A stretch of 64,000 nucleotides of DNA from Corallococcus carmarthensis (GTDB taxonomy: Bacteria > Myxococcota > Myxococcia > Myxococcales > Myxococcaceae): NCBI RefSeq assembly GCF_003611695.1, contig NZ_RAWE01000005.1:62001-126000 (forward strand), in the 5' to 3' direction. A program made the position numbers and the translations under genes. Below the pieces are notes generated by a model. The model saw nothing but the letters and a program-made list of their open reading frames with translations, was not told the DNA's origin and did no database searches. Shown in pieces: positions 1 through 11,204 of the stretch. How positions within the stretch are numbered: position 1 is the stretch's first letter; every line of letters starts with the position of its first letter.

Positions 1-1541
1 ACCTTGCCCGTGGCGTCGCGCACGTTGCCGTCGATGTACTTCACCAGCATCTGCTCGCCCAGCTTGCGCCAGCGCGCGTGGACCTTGTCACCCTGCTGCA
101 TGGAGTACTCGGTGAGGTACTGGCGGGCCTGCTCCGGCGTCCGCTTGTAGAGCACCTGCGCGATGCTCTCCACGTTGGCCTGATCCGCCAGGAACTGGCC
201 CTCCAGGTCCCCCTGCGCCTTCTGCACGTCCACAATCATGTCGCTCCAGCGCCCGTAGGCCTGGTTCGACACCCAGTTGAAGACCCAGAAGGACGAATCC
301 CAGGAGAACTCGCCGCGGCTGGCCACGCCCTGGGCGAAGTTCTTCGGCACCTGCCGGATGCCCGCGTACATGGGCGTGTAGACCGTGGTGAAGGTGTCAT
401 CCACGCCGAACCAGAGCACCCCGCCAATGGCGTCCGGCAGCCCCGAGCGCATCTGCGCGACGAAGGAGAAGCCCGTCTGCTGCGTGGAGATGGCGCGCTC
501 GTGCACGTAGTTCTTGCCGTCCACGTCCCACGTCATCGGGCGCCAGCGGTAGGGCACCGCGTAGGGCCCCGCGCCCACGTCCTTGGACATGTCCAGCGGC
601 GTGCCCTCGTAGTGGTCGCGCATGAGCGCCATGGCGTCCTGCACGGACACCTTCTTGTCCGGCTTCACCCACAGGGGCAGCCGCTTCGCCGTGTCCGCGC
701 CGTCCGCGTACTCCACGCCCAGCTTCAGGGACGGGGCCGCGCGGCGGAAGATGCTCCACACGCGCGCCTCGCTGAAGCGCTGCCCGCCGAAGTCCAGCGG
801 GTGGTACGTGTCCGCGAAGCTGAAGTCCTTGTCCGCGCCCGTGTACCAGCCCTTCGCGCGCGCGAAGGAGATGACGTCCGGCGCGTACAGCGTGGTGGCG
901 CTGTCGTTGAGCGGGAACTGGCGGATGCGCGACTGGTTGGCGTGCGCGGAGATGGAGCCGTCCGGCAGCTTGCGGGCCACCCACACCGCGCCCTTCTGGC
1001 CTTCGCCCTTGCCAATCATCTCCAGGATCCACGCCTCCTTCGGATCCGCGATGGAGAACGACTCACCGGTGGAGGCGTAGCCGTACTCGGAGACCAGGTC
1101 CGCCATCACCTGGATGGCCTCGCGCGCCGTCTTCGCGCGCTCCAGCGTGATGTAGATGAGCGAGCCGTAGTCGATGATGCCCGCGGGCCCCTCCAGCTCC
1201 TTGCGGCCCGTGAAGGTGGACTCGCTGATGGACAGCTGGTGCTCGTTCATGTTGCCCACCACCGAATAGGTGGCGGCCGGCTGCTTGATGCGGCCCAGGA
1301 ACTTGCCGGTGTCCCATTCCATGACGTCGCGCATGGCGCCGGCCGCGTGGCGGCGCGCGGGCGTGTAGTACAGCTCGCCGTACAGTTCGTGCGCGTCCGC
1401 CGCGTAGGTGATGAACGTGGAGCCGTCCGTCGTGGCGCCCTTCGTCACCAGCATGCTGGTGCAGGCGTCCGCGACGACGGGGGCCACCAGCACCGCCGTC
1501 AGCGGCAGCGCGGTGAAGAGGATGGAAGGGAATCGGTTCAT
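1..1541 (-). CDS. Peptidase family C69 dipeptidase, secreted (3' end beyond window)
   Basis: Predicted secreted N-terminal-nucleophile dipeptidase of family C69/U34. The protein starts at ATG 1539-1541 and stays open to base 1, so at least 513 residues are present and the C terminus is missing. A hydrophobic signal segment (residues 4-24) is followed by DACTSMLVTKGATTDGS. Cys27 is in the position where this family uses a mature N-terminal cysteine as nucleophile. Further family-like segments are ADAHELYGELYYTP and GESFSIADPKEAWILEMIGKG (shortened here to SFSIADPKEAWILE). The mature enzyme would act in the periplasm or outside the cell on dipeptides. It is transcribed leftward with no close partner in the window. 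Family assignment is strong; substrate is not known. Confidence 0.88.
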   Translation of the reverse strand, partial: MNRFPSILFTALPLTAVLVAPVVADACTSMLVTKGATTDGSTFITYAADAHELYGELYYTPARRHAAGAMRDVMEWDTGKFLGRIKQPAATYSVVGNMNEHQLSISESTFTGRKELEGPAGIIDYGSLIYITLERAKTAREAIQVMADLVSEYGYASTGESFSIADPKEAWILEMIGKGEGQKGAVWVARKLPDGSISAHANQSRIRQFPLNDSATTLYAPDVISFARAKGWYTGADKDFSFADTYHPLDFGGQRFSEARVWSIFRRAAPSLKLGVEYADGADTAKRLPLWVKPDKKVSVQDAMALMRDHYEGTPLDMSKDVGAGPYAVPYRWRPMTWDVDGKNYVHERAISTQQTGFSFVAQMRSGLPDAIGGVLWFGVDDTFTTVYTPMYAGIRQVPKNFAQGVASRGEFSWDSSFWVFNWVSNQAYGRWSDMIVDVQKAQGDLEGQFLADQANVESIAQVLYKRTPEQARQYLTEYSMQQGDKVHARWRKLGEQMLVKYIDGNVRDATGK

Positions 1542-1770
1542 GGCGGCGCAATCTAGCAGGACCTTCGCCCGCTGCCCGCCCGGGCAGGTTGCCCGACCGT
1601 CAGGCACCCGGGCCCCTGCCGCACGACGCCATGCGTGAAGCCGATGGCCGCCGAGCGCCGCGCTACTTCCTGGCCCTCACGCTGGATGGCACCCGCCATG
1701 CCGGGACGCTAGGGTTGCCTTTTCCCGCCCCGGGGCCATCCGAACCCCAGGGCTCCCTTTGGAGGAAGCC

Positions 1771-1926
1771 GTGACGGAGATCGTGGTGGGCCTGGTGGTG
1801 TTCTTCGTCCTCACGGTCGTCCTGGGCCCCGCCCTGTGGAGTTCCCGCATCTGGTGGAGCAAGGCGGACCGCGAGCAGGTGAAGGACAAGCACGGCCGCC
1901 CCCGCAAGGACGCGAAGGACGCGTAG
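1771..1926 (+). CDS. 51-aa single-pass membrane protein
   Basis: Short gene with a GTG start at 1771 preceded by a strong ribosome-binding site (GGAGGAAG, 1761-1768). It encodes one membrane helix at about residues 4-24 (EIVVGLVVFFVLTVVLGPAL), then a short basic tail (SKADREQVKDKHGRPRKDAKDA). No family is recognised. It lies between the start of the leftward dipeptidase gene and the 3' end of acs, alone on its strand. The RBS, the hydrophobic/charged layout and the clean stop make it a believable small protein; without homologues it remains hypothetical. Confidence 0.55.
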   Translation: MTEIVVGLVVFFVLTVVLGPALWSSRIWWSKADREQVKDKHGRPRKDAKDA

Positions 1927-1952
1927 GGCGGCCGCTGGAAGGACCTGGGGGG

Positions 1953-3905
<1,953 letters not shown>

Positions 3906-3968
3906 GGGCGTTCCTCCAGCTGGAGCGTGGGAACAGCCCTCCTGTTGTAGGAAGCCCCTCCCGCTATC

Positions 3969-4463
3969 TCAAGGGTTCCCTTCGCAGCGGCCGTTCCCCT
4001 GAACACCGTCGAAGCGGAACCACAGCTCGCAGATGCAGGCCGCGTCGGTGTTGGCGTCGTAGGTGAGCCGCAGCTGCCCCCGGAACCGGGTGGAGCACTG
4101 CGTGGTCGCGTCCAGGTGCACGCGGACCTGGTCCAGCAGACACTCGTTGTCCCCGTCCACGGTGGTGCTCACGTTGGCCACGCTGCCGTCGGCGGTGAAG
4201 GCCTCGCCGTCCTCCAGGAAGTAGCCGAGCAGCTGCATGTTCTGCACGCCGAAGTCCGCGCGCACCACGCGTCCGGAGATTTGCAGGTTCAGCTGGAGGT
4301 TGCCCTGGAACTTCTCCAGGAGGCCGCAGTCGTCGCGCAGGGTCTCCGTGGGGAGCAGCTCGTACTCGCCCTCGTTCTGGCTGTAGGGCAGGCAGCCCGC
4401 CAGGGTGGAGGCCAGCAGGGCGGTGAGGCAGAGGCGTCGCAGGGTAGACACGGCACGCACCAT
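3969..4463 (-). CDS. Small lipoprotein of unknown function
   Basis: 164-residue predicted lipoprotein. The N terminus [20 protein letters not shown] leads into lipobox LAGC with Cys24, so it should be exported and lipidated. The mature part is Cys-containing (CGLLEKF, ECLLDQ, TQCSTRF, CICELWF) and rich in beta-like sequence, with no domain I recognise. ATG 4461-4463 is chosen because longer starts would destroy the signal peptide and overlap the divergent Nudix gene. The 61 bp to the Nudix start must hold both promoters. Function unknown. Confidence 0.7.
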   Translation of the reverse strand: MVRAVSTLRRLCLTALLASTLAGCLPYSQNEGEYELLPTETLRDDCGLLEKFQGNLQLNLQISGRVVRADFGVQNMQLLGYFLEDGEAFTADGSVANVSTTVDGDNECLLDQVRVHLDATTQCSTRFRGQLRLTYDANTDAACICELWFRFDGVQGNGRCEGNP

Positions 4464-4510
4464 CGCCCACGGGAGGCATCCGGAACGGGCGCTTGCCCGG
4501 GGGCTTTGGG

Positions 4511-4516
4511 TAGAGT
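4511..4516 (+). promoter_or_regulatory. -10-like TAGAGT just upstream of the Nudix ATG
   Basis: TAGAGT matches the sigma-70 -10 consensus at 4 of 6 positions and ends 8 nt before ATG 4525. No Shine-Dalgarno sequence fits between. If it is a promoter, the transcript would start at or within a few bases of the ATG. I see no convincing -35 element. Confidence 0.35.
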
Positions 4517-4524
4517 GCGACGCC

Positions 4525-4947
4525 ATGCCTGAATACCGCAACCCCAAACCCACCGTGGACTGCATCATCGAGTTGTCCGGCGAGCGCATCGTGCTCATCC
4601 GCCGCGCGAACCCGCCGGTGGGCTGGGCGCTGCCGGGCGGCTTCGTGGACGAAGGCGAGCCCCTGGACAAGGCGGCCATCCGCGAGGCCAAGGAGGAGAC
4701 GGGCCTGGACGTGACGCTGGAGGAGCAGTTCTTCAGCTATTCGGATCCGAAGCGGGACCCGCGCCTGCACACGATTTCGACGGTGTTCATCGCGAAGGCG
4801 ACGGGCGAGCCGGTGGGCGCGGACGACGCGGCGGAGGCGAAGACGTTCACGGTGGATGCGCTGCCCAAGGACCTGTGCTTCGACCACGGCACCATCCTGT
4901 CCGACTACCTGACGTACAAGCGCACCGGGAAGCGCCGCAAGCTGTAA
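4525..4947 (+). CDS. Nudix hydrolase
   Basis: 140-residue Nudix protein, expected to hydrolyse a nucleoside diphosphate linked to another group. The Nudix box is intact: [23 protein letters not shown], matching GX5EX7REUXEEXGU. The sequence resembles the ADP-ribose/8-oxo-dGTP group of small Nudix proteins, but the substrate cannot be read from the motif. ATG 4525 is used because [17 protein letters not shown] is a typical N terminus for this group; longer readings run into the divergent lipoprotein. It is followed after 13 nt by the M50 protease gene, so the two may be co-transcribed. Confidence 0.9.
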   Translation: MPEYRNPKPTVDCIIELSGERIVLIRRANPPVGWALPGGFVDEGEPLDKAAIREAKEETGLDVTLEEQFFSYSDPKRDPRLHTISTVFIAKATGEPVGADDAAEAKTFTVDALPKDLCFDHGTILSDYLTYKRTGKRRKL

Positions 4948-4960
4948 CAGGCCGCCACGG

Positions 4961-6478
4961 ATGCACTACCTGTTCGTCCTCCTGGCGCTCGGGGCCCTGC
5001 TCATCGTGCATGAGCTGGGGCACCTGGTGGCCGCGCGCCTGTTGGGCGTGCGGGTGCCGCGCTTCACCGTGGGCTTCGGGCCGCCGCTGCTGTCGTTCCG
5101 GCTGGGCGGGACGCAGTTCGTGCTGGGCGCGGTGCCGCTGGGTGCGTCCGCGAACCTGCAGGGGATGAACCCGCACCGCTCCGCGGAGGAGGACACGTCG
5201 GGGTTCGGCACGCTGGGGCCGTTCAAGCGGATGGCCATCATCCTCGCGGGGCCGCTGGCCAACTACGTGGTCGCGGTGGGGCTGTTGTTCGCGCTGTATT
5301 CGTCCGGGACGCACGTGGTGGTGCCGCTGACGGTGGGCACGGTGCTGCCGGGTTCGGAGGCGGCGCGGGCGCAGCTGTTGCCGGGTGACCGGCTGGTGGG
5401 CGTGGACGGCAAGCCGCTGGAGAGCTGGTCGGACTTCGTCACGCGGGTGGCGGACGGCGTGGGCGGTCAGCTGGAGCTGGCGGTGGACCGGCACGGCGAG
5501 CCGCGCACGGTGACGGTGCGGCCCCGGGCGGACGAGCGCGGCGCGGGGCGCATTGGCGTGAGCCAGCAGTACGTGTTCCGCACGCACGCACCCGGCGAGG
5601 CGTTCACGCAGTCGCTGGTGCACACCGGCCGCGTGGCGTCCGAGGCCCTGTCCACGCTGGTGGCGATGGTGCGCGGGCCGCAGGTCACGGGCCGGGCAGG
5701 GCCGGGCGCGCTGATGCGGCAGGAGTCGTCCGACGTCGCGTCATCCACCGCGTCCGGAGCGGATGCGCTGGTGCGTGCGCTGGTGGCGGCCTCCGTGGCG
5801 CTGGCGATGCTGACGCTGGTGCCGGTGCCGGGACTGGATGGAGGCCGGGTGCTGCTGATCGCCATCGAGGCGGTGAGCGGACGGCGCATCCCGCCGCGCG
5901 TGGAGACCGTGGCGCAGACGGCCGGGTTCCTCTTCCTGTCCATTGGCATCGTGGCCACGGCGGGCGCGGAGATCCGCCGCGCGCTGCCATCACCGGAGGC
6001 TCCGAACGCCGGGGCGAAGACTCCCGCGGCTGCGCCCCTCGCCACATCGGTTCCTGCCGCTTCGGATGCGGGGGTCGTCTCCGCAGCAGGGTCCGCCCCG
6101 GTGGCCTCGAAGCCGGCGGTGGCCACCGTTCCCGTGGGCCTGGATGCGGGAATGCATGGAGCGGTCACCGCGCCTCCCGCCGTGGATGCGGGAGCCTCGG
6201 TTGTGGCGGCCGCCCTCCAGGTGCCGGATGCGGGCACGTCCGTGAGCGCCGCCGCTTCTCTGGCGCCGGATGCGGGCACGTCCGTGAGTGCCGCCGCGCC
6301 TCGGGCGCCGGATGCGGGCACGTCGGTGAGCGCCGCCGTGCCTCTGGCACCGGACTCGGGCACGTCCGTCACCACCGCCGTGCCTCTGGTACCGGACGCG
6401 GGCACGTCCGTGAGTGCCGCCGCTCCTCGGGCGCCGGACGCGGGCACCGCGGGTGTCGTGACGCCCTCGCCTCCCTGA
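4961..6478 (+). CDS. M50 (site-2-protease-like) membrane metalloprotease with repeat tail
   Basis: 505-residue intramembrane zinc protease of the RseP/S2P group. The zinc motif is H17-ELG-H21 in the first membrane helix. A PDZ-like segment lies at about residues 115-200 (GSEAARAQLLPGDRLVGVDG). The second active-site motif is VPVPGLDGG with Asp293 as the third zinc ligand. Past the last helix (about residue 330) the chain becomes an Ala/Pro/Asp/Gly tail ending in 14-residue repeats (residues 421-497) built on APDAGTSVSAAA. Known family members cleave membrane-bound anti-sigma factors or similar. This is the second M50 gene of the window and is shorter in its PDZ part than the rseP homologue at 17956-19587. 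The tail is not part of the family fold. Confidence 0.88.
   Translation: MHYLFVLLALGALLIVHELGHLVAARLLGVRVPRFTVGFGPPLLSFRLGGTQFVLGAVPLGASANLQGMNPHRSAEEDTSGFGTLGPFKRMAIILAGPLANYVVAVGLLFALYSSGTHVVVPLTVGTVLPGSEAARAQLLPGDRLVGVDGKPLESWSDFVTRVADGVGGQLELAVDRHGEPRTVTVRPRADERGAGRIGVSQQYVFRTHAPGEAFTQSLVHTGRVASEALSTLVAMVRGPQVTGRAGPGALMRQESSDVASSTASGADALVRALVAASVALAMLTLVPVPGLDGGRVLLIAIEAVSGRRIPPRVETVAQTAGFLFLSIGIVATAGAEIRRALPSPEAPNAGAKTPAAAPLATSVPAASDAGVVSAAGSAPVASKPAVATVPVGLDAGMHGAVTAPPAVDAGASVVAAALQVPDAGTSVSAAASLAPDAGTSVSAAAPRAPDAGTSVSAAVPLAPDSGTSVTTAVPLVPDAGTSVSAAAPRAPDAGTAGVVTPSPP
6221..6451 (+). repeat. 42-bp in-frame tandem repeats
   Basis: Five full 42-bp units run from 6221 to 6430, with a partial sixth to about 6451. 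Each encodes a 14-residue unit close to APDAGTSVSAAAPL, with small changes (one copy has PDSGTSVTTA). Degenerate DAG-containing units precede them from about 6066. Because the unit is a multiple of three, copy number can change without a frameshift. Confidence 0.85.
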
Positions 6479-6640
6479 AGCGGCTGGCCGCCTGCTCCTC
6501 TGGCCTCCGACCTGGAAGCGGAGCACCTGTTGGCTGACAGGTGCTGCACGGATGCGATCAACCTCGTTGATTGCACGGCCGCGTGTGCGCCAATAGAAGC
6601 CCAAGGCTTCTTCCACCTCGTGCCGCCCCCAGAGACCCGC

Positions 6641-9600
6641 ATGCCCCAGCCCCTGTCCCCCTCCATCACCCCTTCCGAAGAGCGTCACTTCGCGGGCGGC
6701 GGTGAGATGGGCGAACTGGTGCGCTCGCTGGACTGGTCCCGGACGCCCTTGGGCCCTTCGCGCGACTGGCCCGTCAGCCTGAAGACGATGGTGGGCGTCG
6801 TGCTCAACAACCGGTTCCCCATGCTCATGTGGTGGGGCCCGGAGATGATCCAGGTCTACAACGACGCGTACCGCCCGGTGCTCGGCCGCAAGCATCCCGG
6901 CTCCCTGGGCGCACCGGGCGAGCAGGTCTGGGTGGAGATCTGGGACGTCGTCGGCCCCATGGCGCGCGGCGTGCTGAATGGCGGGCCCGCCACCTGGAGC
7001 GAGAACCTGGCGCTGTTCATCAACAGCCGGGGGTTCATCGAGGAGACGTTCCACACGTTCTCGTACAGCCCCGTCCCCGACGAGCAGGGCGGCGTGGGCG
7101 GCGTGCTCGTCACCGTGCGCGAGACGACGCAGGAGGTGCAGCATGACCGGCAGCTGCGCATGCTGCGCGACCTGGCGGCTCGCTCCGCCGACGCGAAGTC
7201 TCCCGAACAGGCATGCCGCGCCAGCCTGGACGTGCTCGCGGACAACGACCTGGACCTGCCCTTCTGCCTGCTCTACCTGCTGGACGCGAACGGCGACTCC
7301 GTGCGCCTCGCGGGAAGCAGCCTGCTGCCAGACGCCGTGCTGGCCACGCTCCCCGCGCAGCAGTCCCTCTCCGCCGAGTCCGGCACCGACTGGCCCTTCG
7401 CCGAGGCCGCCCGCACCAGTGACAATGTCCTCGTGAAGGAGCTGGGCCAGCGCCTCCGCGCCCTGCCGGGAGGCCGCTGGAACACGCCGCCTTCGCTCGC
7501 CGTGGTGCGCGCCCTGACGCGGCCGGGCCAGTCTCGGCCGTACGGCTTCCTCGTGGGCGGAGTCAGTCCCCGGCGGCGGCTCGACGCGCCCTACCACGAC
7601 TTCTTCCAGGGCACCGCCGAACAGGTCGCCGCCGCGCTCGCCAACGCACGCGCCTATCAAGAAGAGCGGCAGCGCGCGGAAGAGCTCGCCGCGCTCGACC
7701 GCGCGAAGACGGCCTTCTTCAGCAACATCAGCCACGAGCTGCGCACGCCGCTCACGCTGCTGCTGGGCCCCACCGAGGACGCGCTCAGCAGCCTCGAGCG
7801 CACGCTCCAGGGCGACGCGCTGGAGACGGTGCACCGCAACGCCGTGCGCCTGCGCAAGCTGGTCAACACGCTGCTGGACTTCGCGCGCATCGAGGCCGGA
7901 CGCGTGCGCGCCACCTACGAGCCCACCGACCTGGCCGCGCTCACCGCGGGCCTTGCCAGCGCCTTCCGCTCCGCCATCGAGCGCGCGGGGCTGGTGCTCG
8001 ACGTGGACTGCCCGCCCCTGCCGGAGCCGGCCTGGGTGGACCACGAGATGTGGGAGAAGATCGTCCTCAACCTCATCTCCAACGCGCTGAAGTTCACCTT
8101 CACCGGCACCATCACCGTGGCGCAGGCGCTGCGGGACGGCCACATCGAGCTGCGCGTCACCGACACCGGCACGGGCATCCCCGCGCACGAGCTGCCCCGC
8201 CTCTTCGAGCGCTTCCACCGCGTCCACGGCGCCCGCGCGCGCTCCCACGAAGGCTCCGGCATCGGCCTGGCGCTGGTGCACGAGCTGGTGCGGCTGCACG
8301 GCGGCACCCTCACCGTCCAGAGCGAGCTGGACCAGGGCACCACGCTCACCGTGCGCATCCCCACGGGCTTCGCGCACCTGCCGCCGGAGCACGTGACGTC
8401 CGTGCAGAGCCAGCGCTCGCAGCCCGCGGGCGCGGACCCCTATGTGCGCGACGCCATGGGCTGGCTGACGGACGTGCCGTCCACGCCCGTCGGGGACCGG
8501 GGGGAGCCGGAGTCCGTCGACCCGGCGCTGGGAAGCGAGGAGCGCGGACGCGTGCTGCTCGCGGATGACAACGCGGACATGCGCGAGTACGTGGGCCGGC
8601 TGCTGGGCGCCCATTGGACGGTGGAGGCGGTGGCGGATGGCGAGGCCGCGCTCCAGGCCGCGCTCGCCCGGCCTCCGGACCTCATCCTGTCCGACGTGAT
8701 GATGCCCCAGCTGGACGGCTTCGGGCTGCTCCAGGCGCTGCGCGCCGACGAGCGCACCCGCACGGTGCCCGTCATCCTCCTGTCCGCCCGCGCGGGCGAG
8801 GAGGCCCAGGAGGAGGGCCTGAACGCGGGCGCGGATGACTACCTGGTGAAGCCCTTCTCCACGCGCGACCTGCTGGCGCGCGTCACCGCGCAGCTCACCC
8901 GCTCCCGGCTGCGCAAGCTGGAGGCCGCGCACGGCGAGCGGCTGGCGCGCATCTTCCAGCACGCGCCCGTGGGCATCGCCATCCTGCGCGGCCCCGAGCA
9001 CGTCTTCGAGTTCGCCAACGAGAACTACCTCAAGCTCATCGCCCACCGCGACGTGATGGGCAAGGGCATCCGTGACGCCCTGCCGGACCTGGCCGACCAG
9101 GGCATCTACGAGCTGCTGGATGGCGTCTACACGACGGGCGAGCCGTACATCGGCCGCTCCCTGCGCGTCCTCTTCAACGACGGCCCCCACCAGTCCTCGC
9201 GCGAGGTGTTCTTCGACTTCGTCTACCAGCCCATGACCGACGCGGGCGGCCAGGTGGAGTCCATCATCGTGGTCGTCTTCGACGTGACGGAGCTGGCCAC
9301 CGCGCGACGGGAGGCGGAGGCCGCCAACCGCGCCAAGGACGAGTTCCTCGCGATGCTCGGCCACGAGCTGCGCAACCCCCTGGCCCCCATCCTCACCGCG
9401 CTCCAGCTCATGCGCCTGAGGGGCGAAACCGCCGCGGAGCGCGAGCGCACGCTCATCGAGCGGCAGGTGACGCACCTGGTGCGCATGGTGGACGACCTGC
9501 TGGACGTCAGCCGCGTCACCCGGGGCAAGGTCACCCTCAAGCGCGAGCGCGTCACGCTCACCGACGTGCTGGCCAAGGCCATCGAGCAGATCAGCCCGCT

Positions 9601-10438
9601 CATCGAACAGCGCCAGCACACGCTGGAGGTGGACCTGCCCGAGCGCGGCACGGACCTCCACGGCGACCCCACGCGGCTGGCGCAGGTGTTCGCCAACCTG
9701 CTCACCAACGCCGCCAAGTACACCGAGCCGGGCGGCTTCCTGGCCGTGACGGGCACGCGCGAGGGGCAGCAGCTCGTCGTGAGCGTGCGCGACACCGGCG
9801 TGGGCATCGCGCCGGAAATCCTGCCGCGCGTGTTCGACCTCTTCGTGCAGGAGCACCAGGCCCTGGACCGCTCCCAGGGCGGACTGGGGCTGGGGCTCGC
9901 CATCGCGCGCAGCCTGGTGACGCTGCATGAAGGCACCATCAGCGCGCAGAGCGCGGGCCGGGGCCTTGGCAGCACCTTCACCGTGCGCCTGCCCGCGCTG
10001 GAGGCGGAGGTCCCCGCCGCGCTGCCCACGCCGCAACCCGGTGCCTTCGTCCCCCAGGAGCCCACCTCCGTGAGCGCGCGCGTCCTCATCGTGGACGACA
10101 ACCGGGACGCGGCGGACGTGCTCTCCGAGTCCCTGGAGTTCCTGGGGTGCACGACGCGCGTGGCCTACGACGGCCCCAGCGGCCTGGAGGCGGCGAAGAC
10201 GTTCCAACCGGAGATCGCCCTGCTGGACATCGGCCTGCCGGTGATGGACGGCTATGAGCTGGCCCGGCTGCTGCGCCAGCAGGAGGAGCCCCGTCCCCTG
10301 AAGCTGGTGGCGGTGACGGGGTACGGCCAGGAGTCCGACCGCCAGCGCTCCAAGGCCGCCGGCTTCGATGCCCACCTCGTGAAGCCGCTGCACTTCGAGA
10401 CGTTGGAGACGCTGCTCAAGGACCTGACGGGCGCCTGA
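6641..10438 (+). CDS. Double hybrid histidine kinase (PAS-GAF-HK-REC-PAS-HK-REC)
   Basis: 1265-residue cytosolic hybrid kinase without membrane helices. Order: PAS (about 20-150), GAF-like (175-320), HisKA with SHELRTPL (His365), HATPase (about 470-590, N and G boxes NLISNALKF and DTGTGIP), REC with phospho-acceptor Asp685, PAS (about 765-880), second HisKA with GHELRNPL (His908), second HATPase (DTGVGIAPE), and a final REC with Asp1196. All key residues are present, so both modules look active. ATG 6641 gives a clean start at MPQPLSPS; a TTG at 6530 is possible but would add a sequence without resemblance to the family. No response regulator gene adjoins it; output is probably through the terminal REC or a distant partner. 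Confidence 0.93.
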   Translation: MPQPLSPSITPSEERHFAGGGEMGELVRSLDWSRTPLGPSRDWPVSLKTMVGVVLNNRFPMLMWWGPEMIQVYNDAYRPVLGRKHPGSLGAPGEQVWVEIWDVVGPMARGVLNGGPATWSENLALFINSRGFIEETFHTFSYSPVPDEQGGVGGVLVTVRETTQEVQHDRQLRMLRDLAARSADAKSPEQACRASLDVLADNDLDLPFCLLYLLDANGDSVRLAGSSLLPDAVLATLPAQQSLSAESGTDWPFAEAARTSDNVLVKELGQRLRALPGGRWNTPPSLAVVRALTRPGQSRPYGFLVGGVSPRRRLDAPYHDFFQGTAEQVAAALANARAYQEERQRAEELAALDRAKTAFFSNISHELRTPLTLLLGPTEDALSSLERTLQGDALETVHRNAVRLRKLVNTLLDFARIEAGRVRATYEPTDLAALTAGLASAFRSAIERAGLVLDVDCPPLPEPAWVDHEMWEKIVLNLISNALKFTFTGTITVAQALRDGHIELRVTDTGTGIPAHELPRLFERFHRVHGARARSHEGSGIGLALVHELVRLHGGTLTVQSELDQGTTLTVRIPTGFAHLPPEHVTSVQSQRSQPAGADPYVRDAMGWLTDVPSTPVGDRGEPESVDPALGSEERGRVLLADDNADMREYVGRLLGAHWTVEAVADGEAALQAALARPPDLILSDVMMPQLDGFGLLQALRADERTRTVPVILLSARAGEEAQEEGLNAGADDYLVKPFSTRDLLARVTAQLTRSRLRKLEAAHGERLARIFQHAPVGIAILRGPEHVFEFANENYLKLIAHRDVMGKGIRDALPDLADQGIYELLDGVYTTGEPYIGRSLRVLFNDGPHQSSREVFFDFVYQPMTDAGGQVESIIVVVFDVTELATARREAEAANRAKDEFLAMLGHELRNPLAPILTALQLMRLRGETAAERERTLIERQVTHLVRMVDDLLDVSRVTRGKVTLKRERVTLTDVLAKAIEQISPLIEQRQHTLEVDLPERGTDLHGDPTRLAQVFANLLTNAAKYTEPGGFLAVTGTREGQQLVVSVRDTGVGIAPEILPRVFDLFVQEHQALDRSQGGLGLGLAIARSLVTLHEGTISAQSAGRGLGSTFTVRLPALEAEVPAALPTPQPGAFVPQEPTSVSARVLIVDDNRDAADVLSESLEFLGCTTRVAYDGPSGLEAAKTFQPEIALLDIGLPVMDGYELARLLRQQEEPRPLKLVAVTGYGQESDRQRSKAAGFDAHLVKPLHFETLETLLKDLTGA

Positions 10439-10507
10439 GGAGCAGGCCGCCCGTCGTCCAGGGGACGTCCGGCCCCACGAAGCCGGGCCGGGCGGCCTCG
10501 AAGGTTT

Positions 10508-10513
10508 TATGCT
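10508..10513 (+). promoter_or_regulatory. -10-like TATGCT before the ATG at 10524
   Basis: TATGCT matches the -10 consensus at 4 of 6 bases and ends 10 nt before ATG 10524. No ribosome-binding site is visible in that interval. The site supports ATG 10524 over the ATG inside it at 10509. Confidence 0.3.
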
Positions 10514-10523
10514 CCGGCCCCAC

Positions 10524-11204
10524 ATGCCCACGCCTTCCGCGCCCTCCGCCCCCGTGGCGGACGGTGGACTCTTCTGCGAGCTGTACTGGGGCACCTCCCT
10601 GGCGGAGGCCTGGAGCTATGGCCCCGAACTGGGCCAGGTCCACGCCGCGCCCGACGAAACGGCCCCCCTGCCCCTCTACGGCTTCACGCTGCCGGAGGAG
10701 CCCTTCCTCCTGGCCGAGCGCACCCCGCGGGGCTGGCGCATCCACGTGCCGCCGTCCGCCCGCGTGGAGAAGAGCCTCAAGGGCGACGCCTTCCACCCGG
10801 TGGGCCCGGAGGAGCTGACGGGCGCGCCAGGCCGCGCGGCGGTGGAGCTGCGCGAGGGCATGACGCTGCGCCTCGTGGAGGGCGAGCTGCGGCTCTTGGT
10901 GCAGCCGTCGGTGGTGAAGGAGCGCGCGGGCCGCTTCCGCGTGCGCGACGTGGCCTGGCTCATCACCGTGGCCATCCTCTTCCTGAGCGCACCCGTCGCC
11001 TTCCTCACCATGGGGCCGGACCCGGCGCGCCTCGCCGCGAACAACGCGCGCGCGCTGCAGGTGGCCCACGACAAGGAAGAGGCGCGGCGCAAGGCCATGG
11101 GGTTGGACCAGCCGCTCAAGCCGCTGACGGAAGCGGAGCGCGCCACCCAGAAGCAGGACGGCGGCGCGCGCGTCAACGTCCCCGCCAGCTTCGGCGTGCG
11201 CTAG
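10524..11204 (+). CDS. Single-pass membrane protein of unknown function
   Basis: 226 residues. The N-terminal 140 residues form a compact, mixed-charge part with segments such as FCELYWGTSLAEAWSYG and VELREGMTLRLVEGELRLLV, which look beta-rich and somewhat like a small FHA or scaffold domain, though I cannot assign it. A single membrane helix follows (VAWLITVAILFLSAPVAFLT), then about 65 hydrophilic residues. The N terminus carries no signal peptide, so the first part is probably cytoplasmic and the tail periplasmic. Its stop codon directly abuts the stop of the convergent moaD-moaE gene. Confidence 0.65.
   Translation: MPTPSAPSAPVADGGLFCELYWGTSLAEAWSYGPELGQVHAAPDETAPLPLYGFTLPEEPFLLAERTPRGWRIHVPPSARVEKSLKGDAFHPVGPEELTGAPGRAAVELREGMTLRLVEGELRLLVQPSVVKERAGRFRVRDVAWLITVAILFLSAPVAFLTMGPDPARLAANNARALQVAHDKEEARRKAMGLDQPLKPLTEAERATQKQDGGARVNVPASFGVR

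Noticed and set aside
78-1556. Long rightward reading frame over the dipeptidase gene
   Set aside because: The leftward frame has a signal peptide, a C69 active-site Cys and family motifs. The rightward frame is Arg/His/Val-rich with no domain, as expected of an antisense frame at high GC.
6530-6640. TTG start adding 37 residues to the hybrid kinase
   Set aside because: The added sequence (Cys-rich, MADRCCTDAINLVDC) is unlike the family, and ATG 6641 is a natural start.
5990-10594. 1534-codon leftward frame opposite the hybrid kinase
   Set aside because: Composition is His/Arg/Gly-rich without any motif, and the other strand encodes complete kinase and receiver domains.
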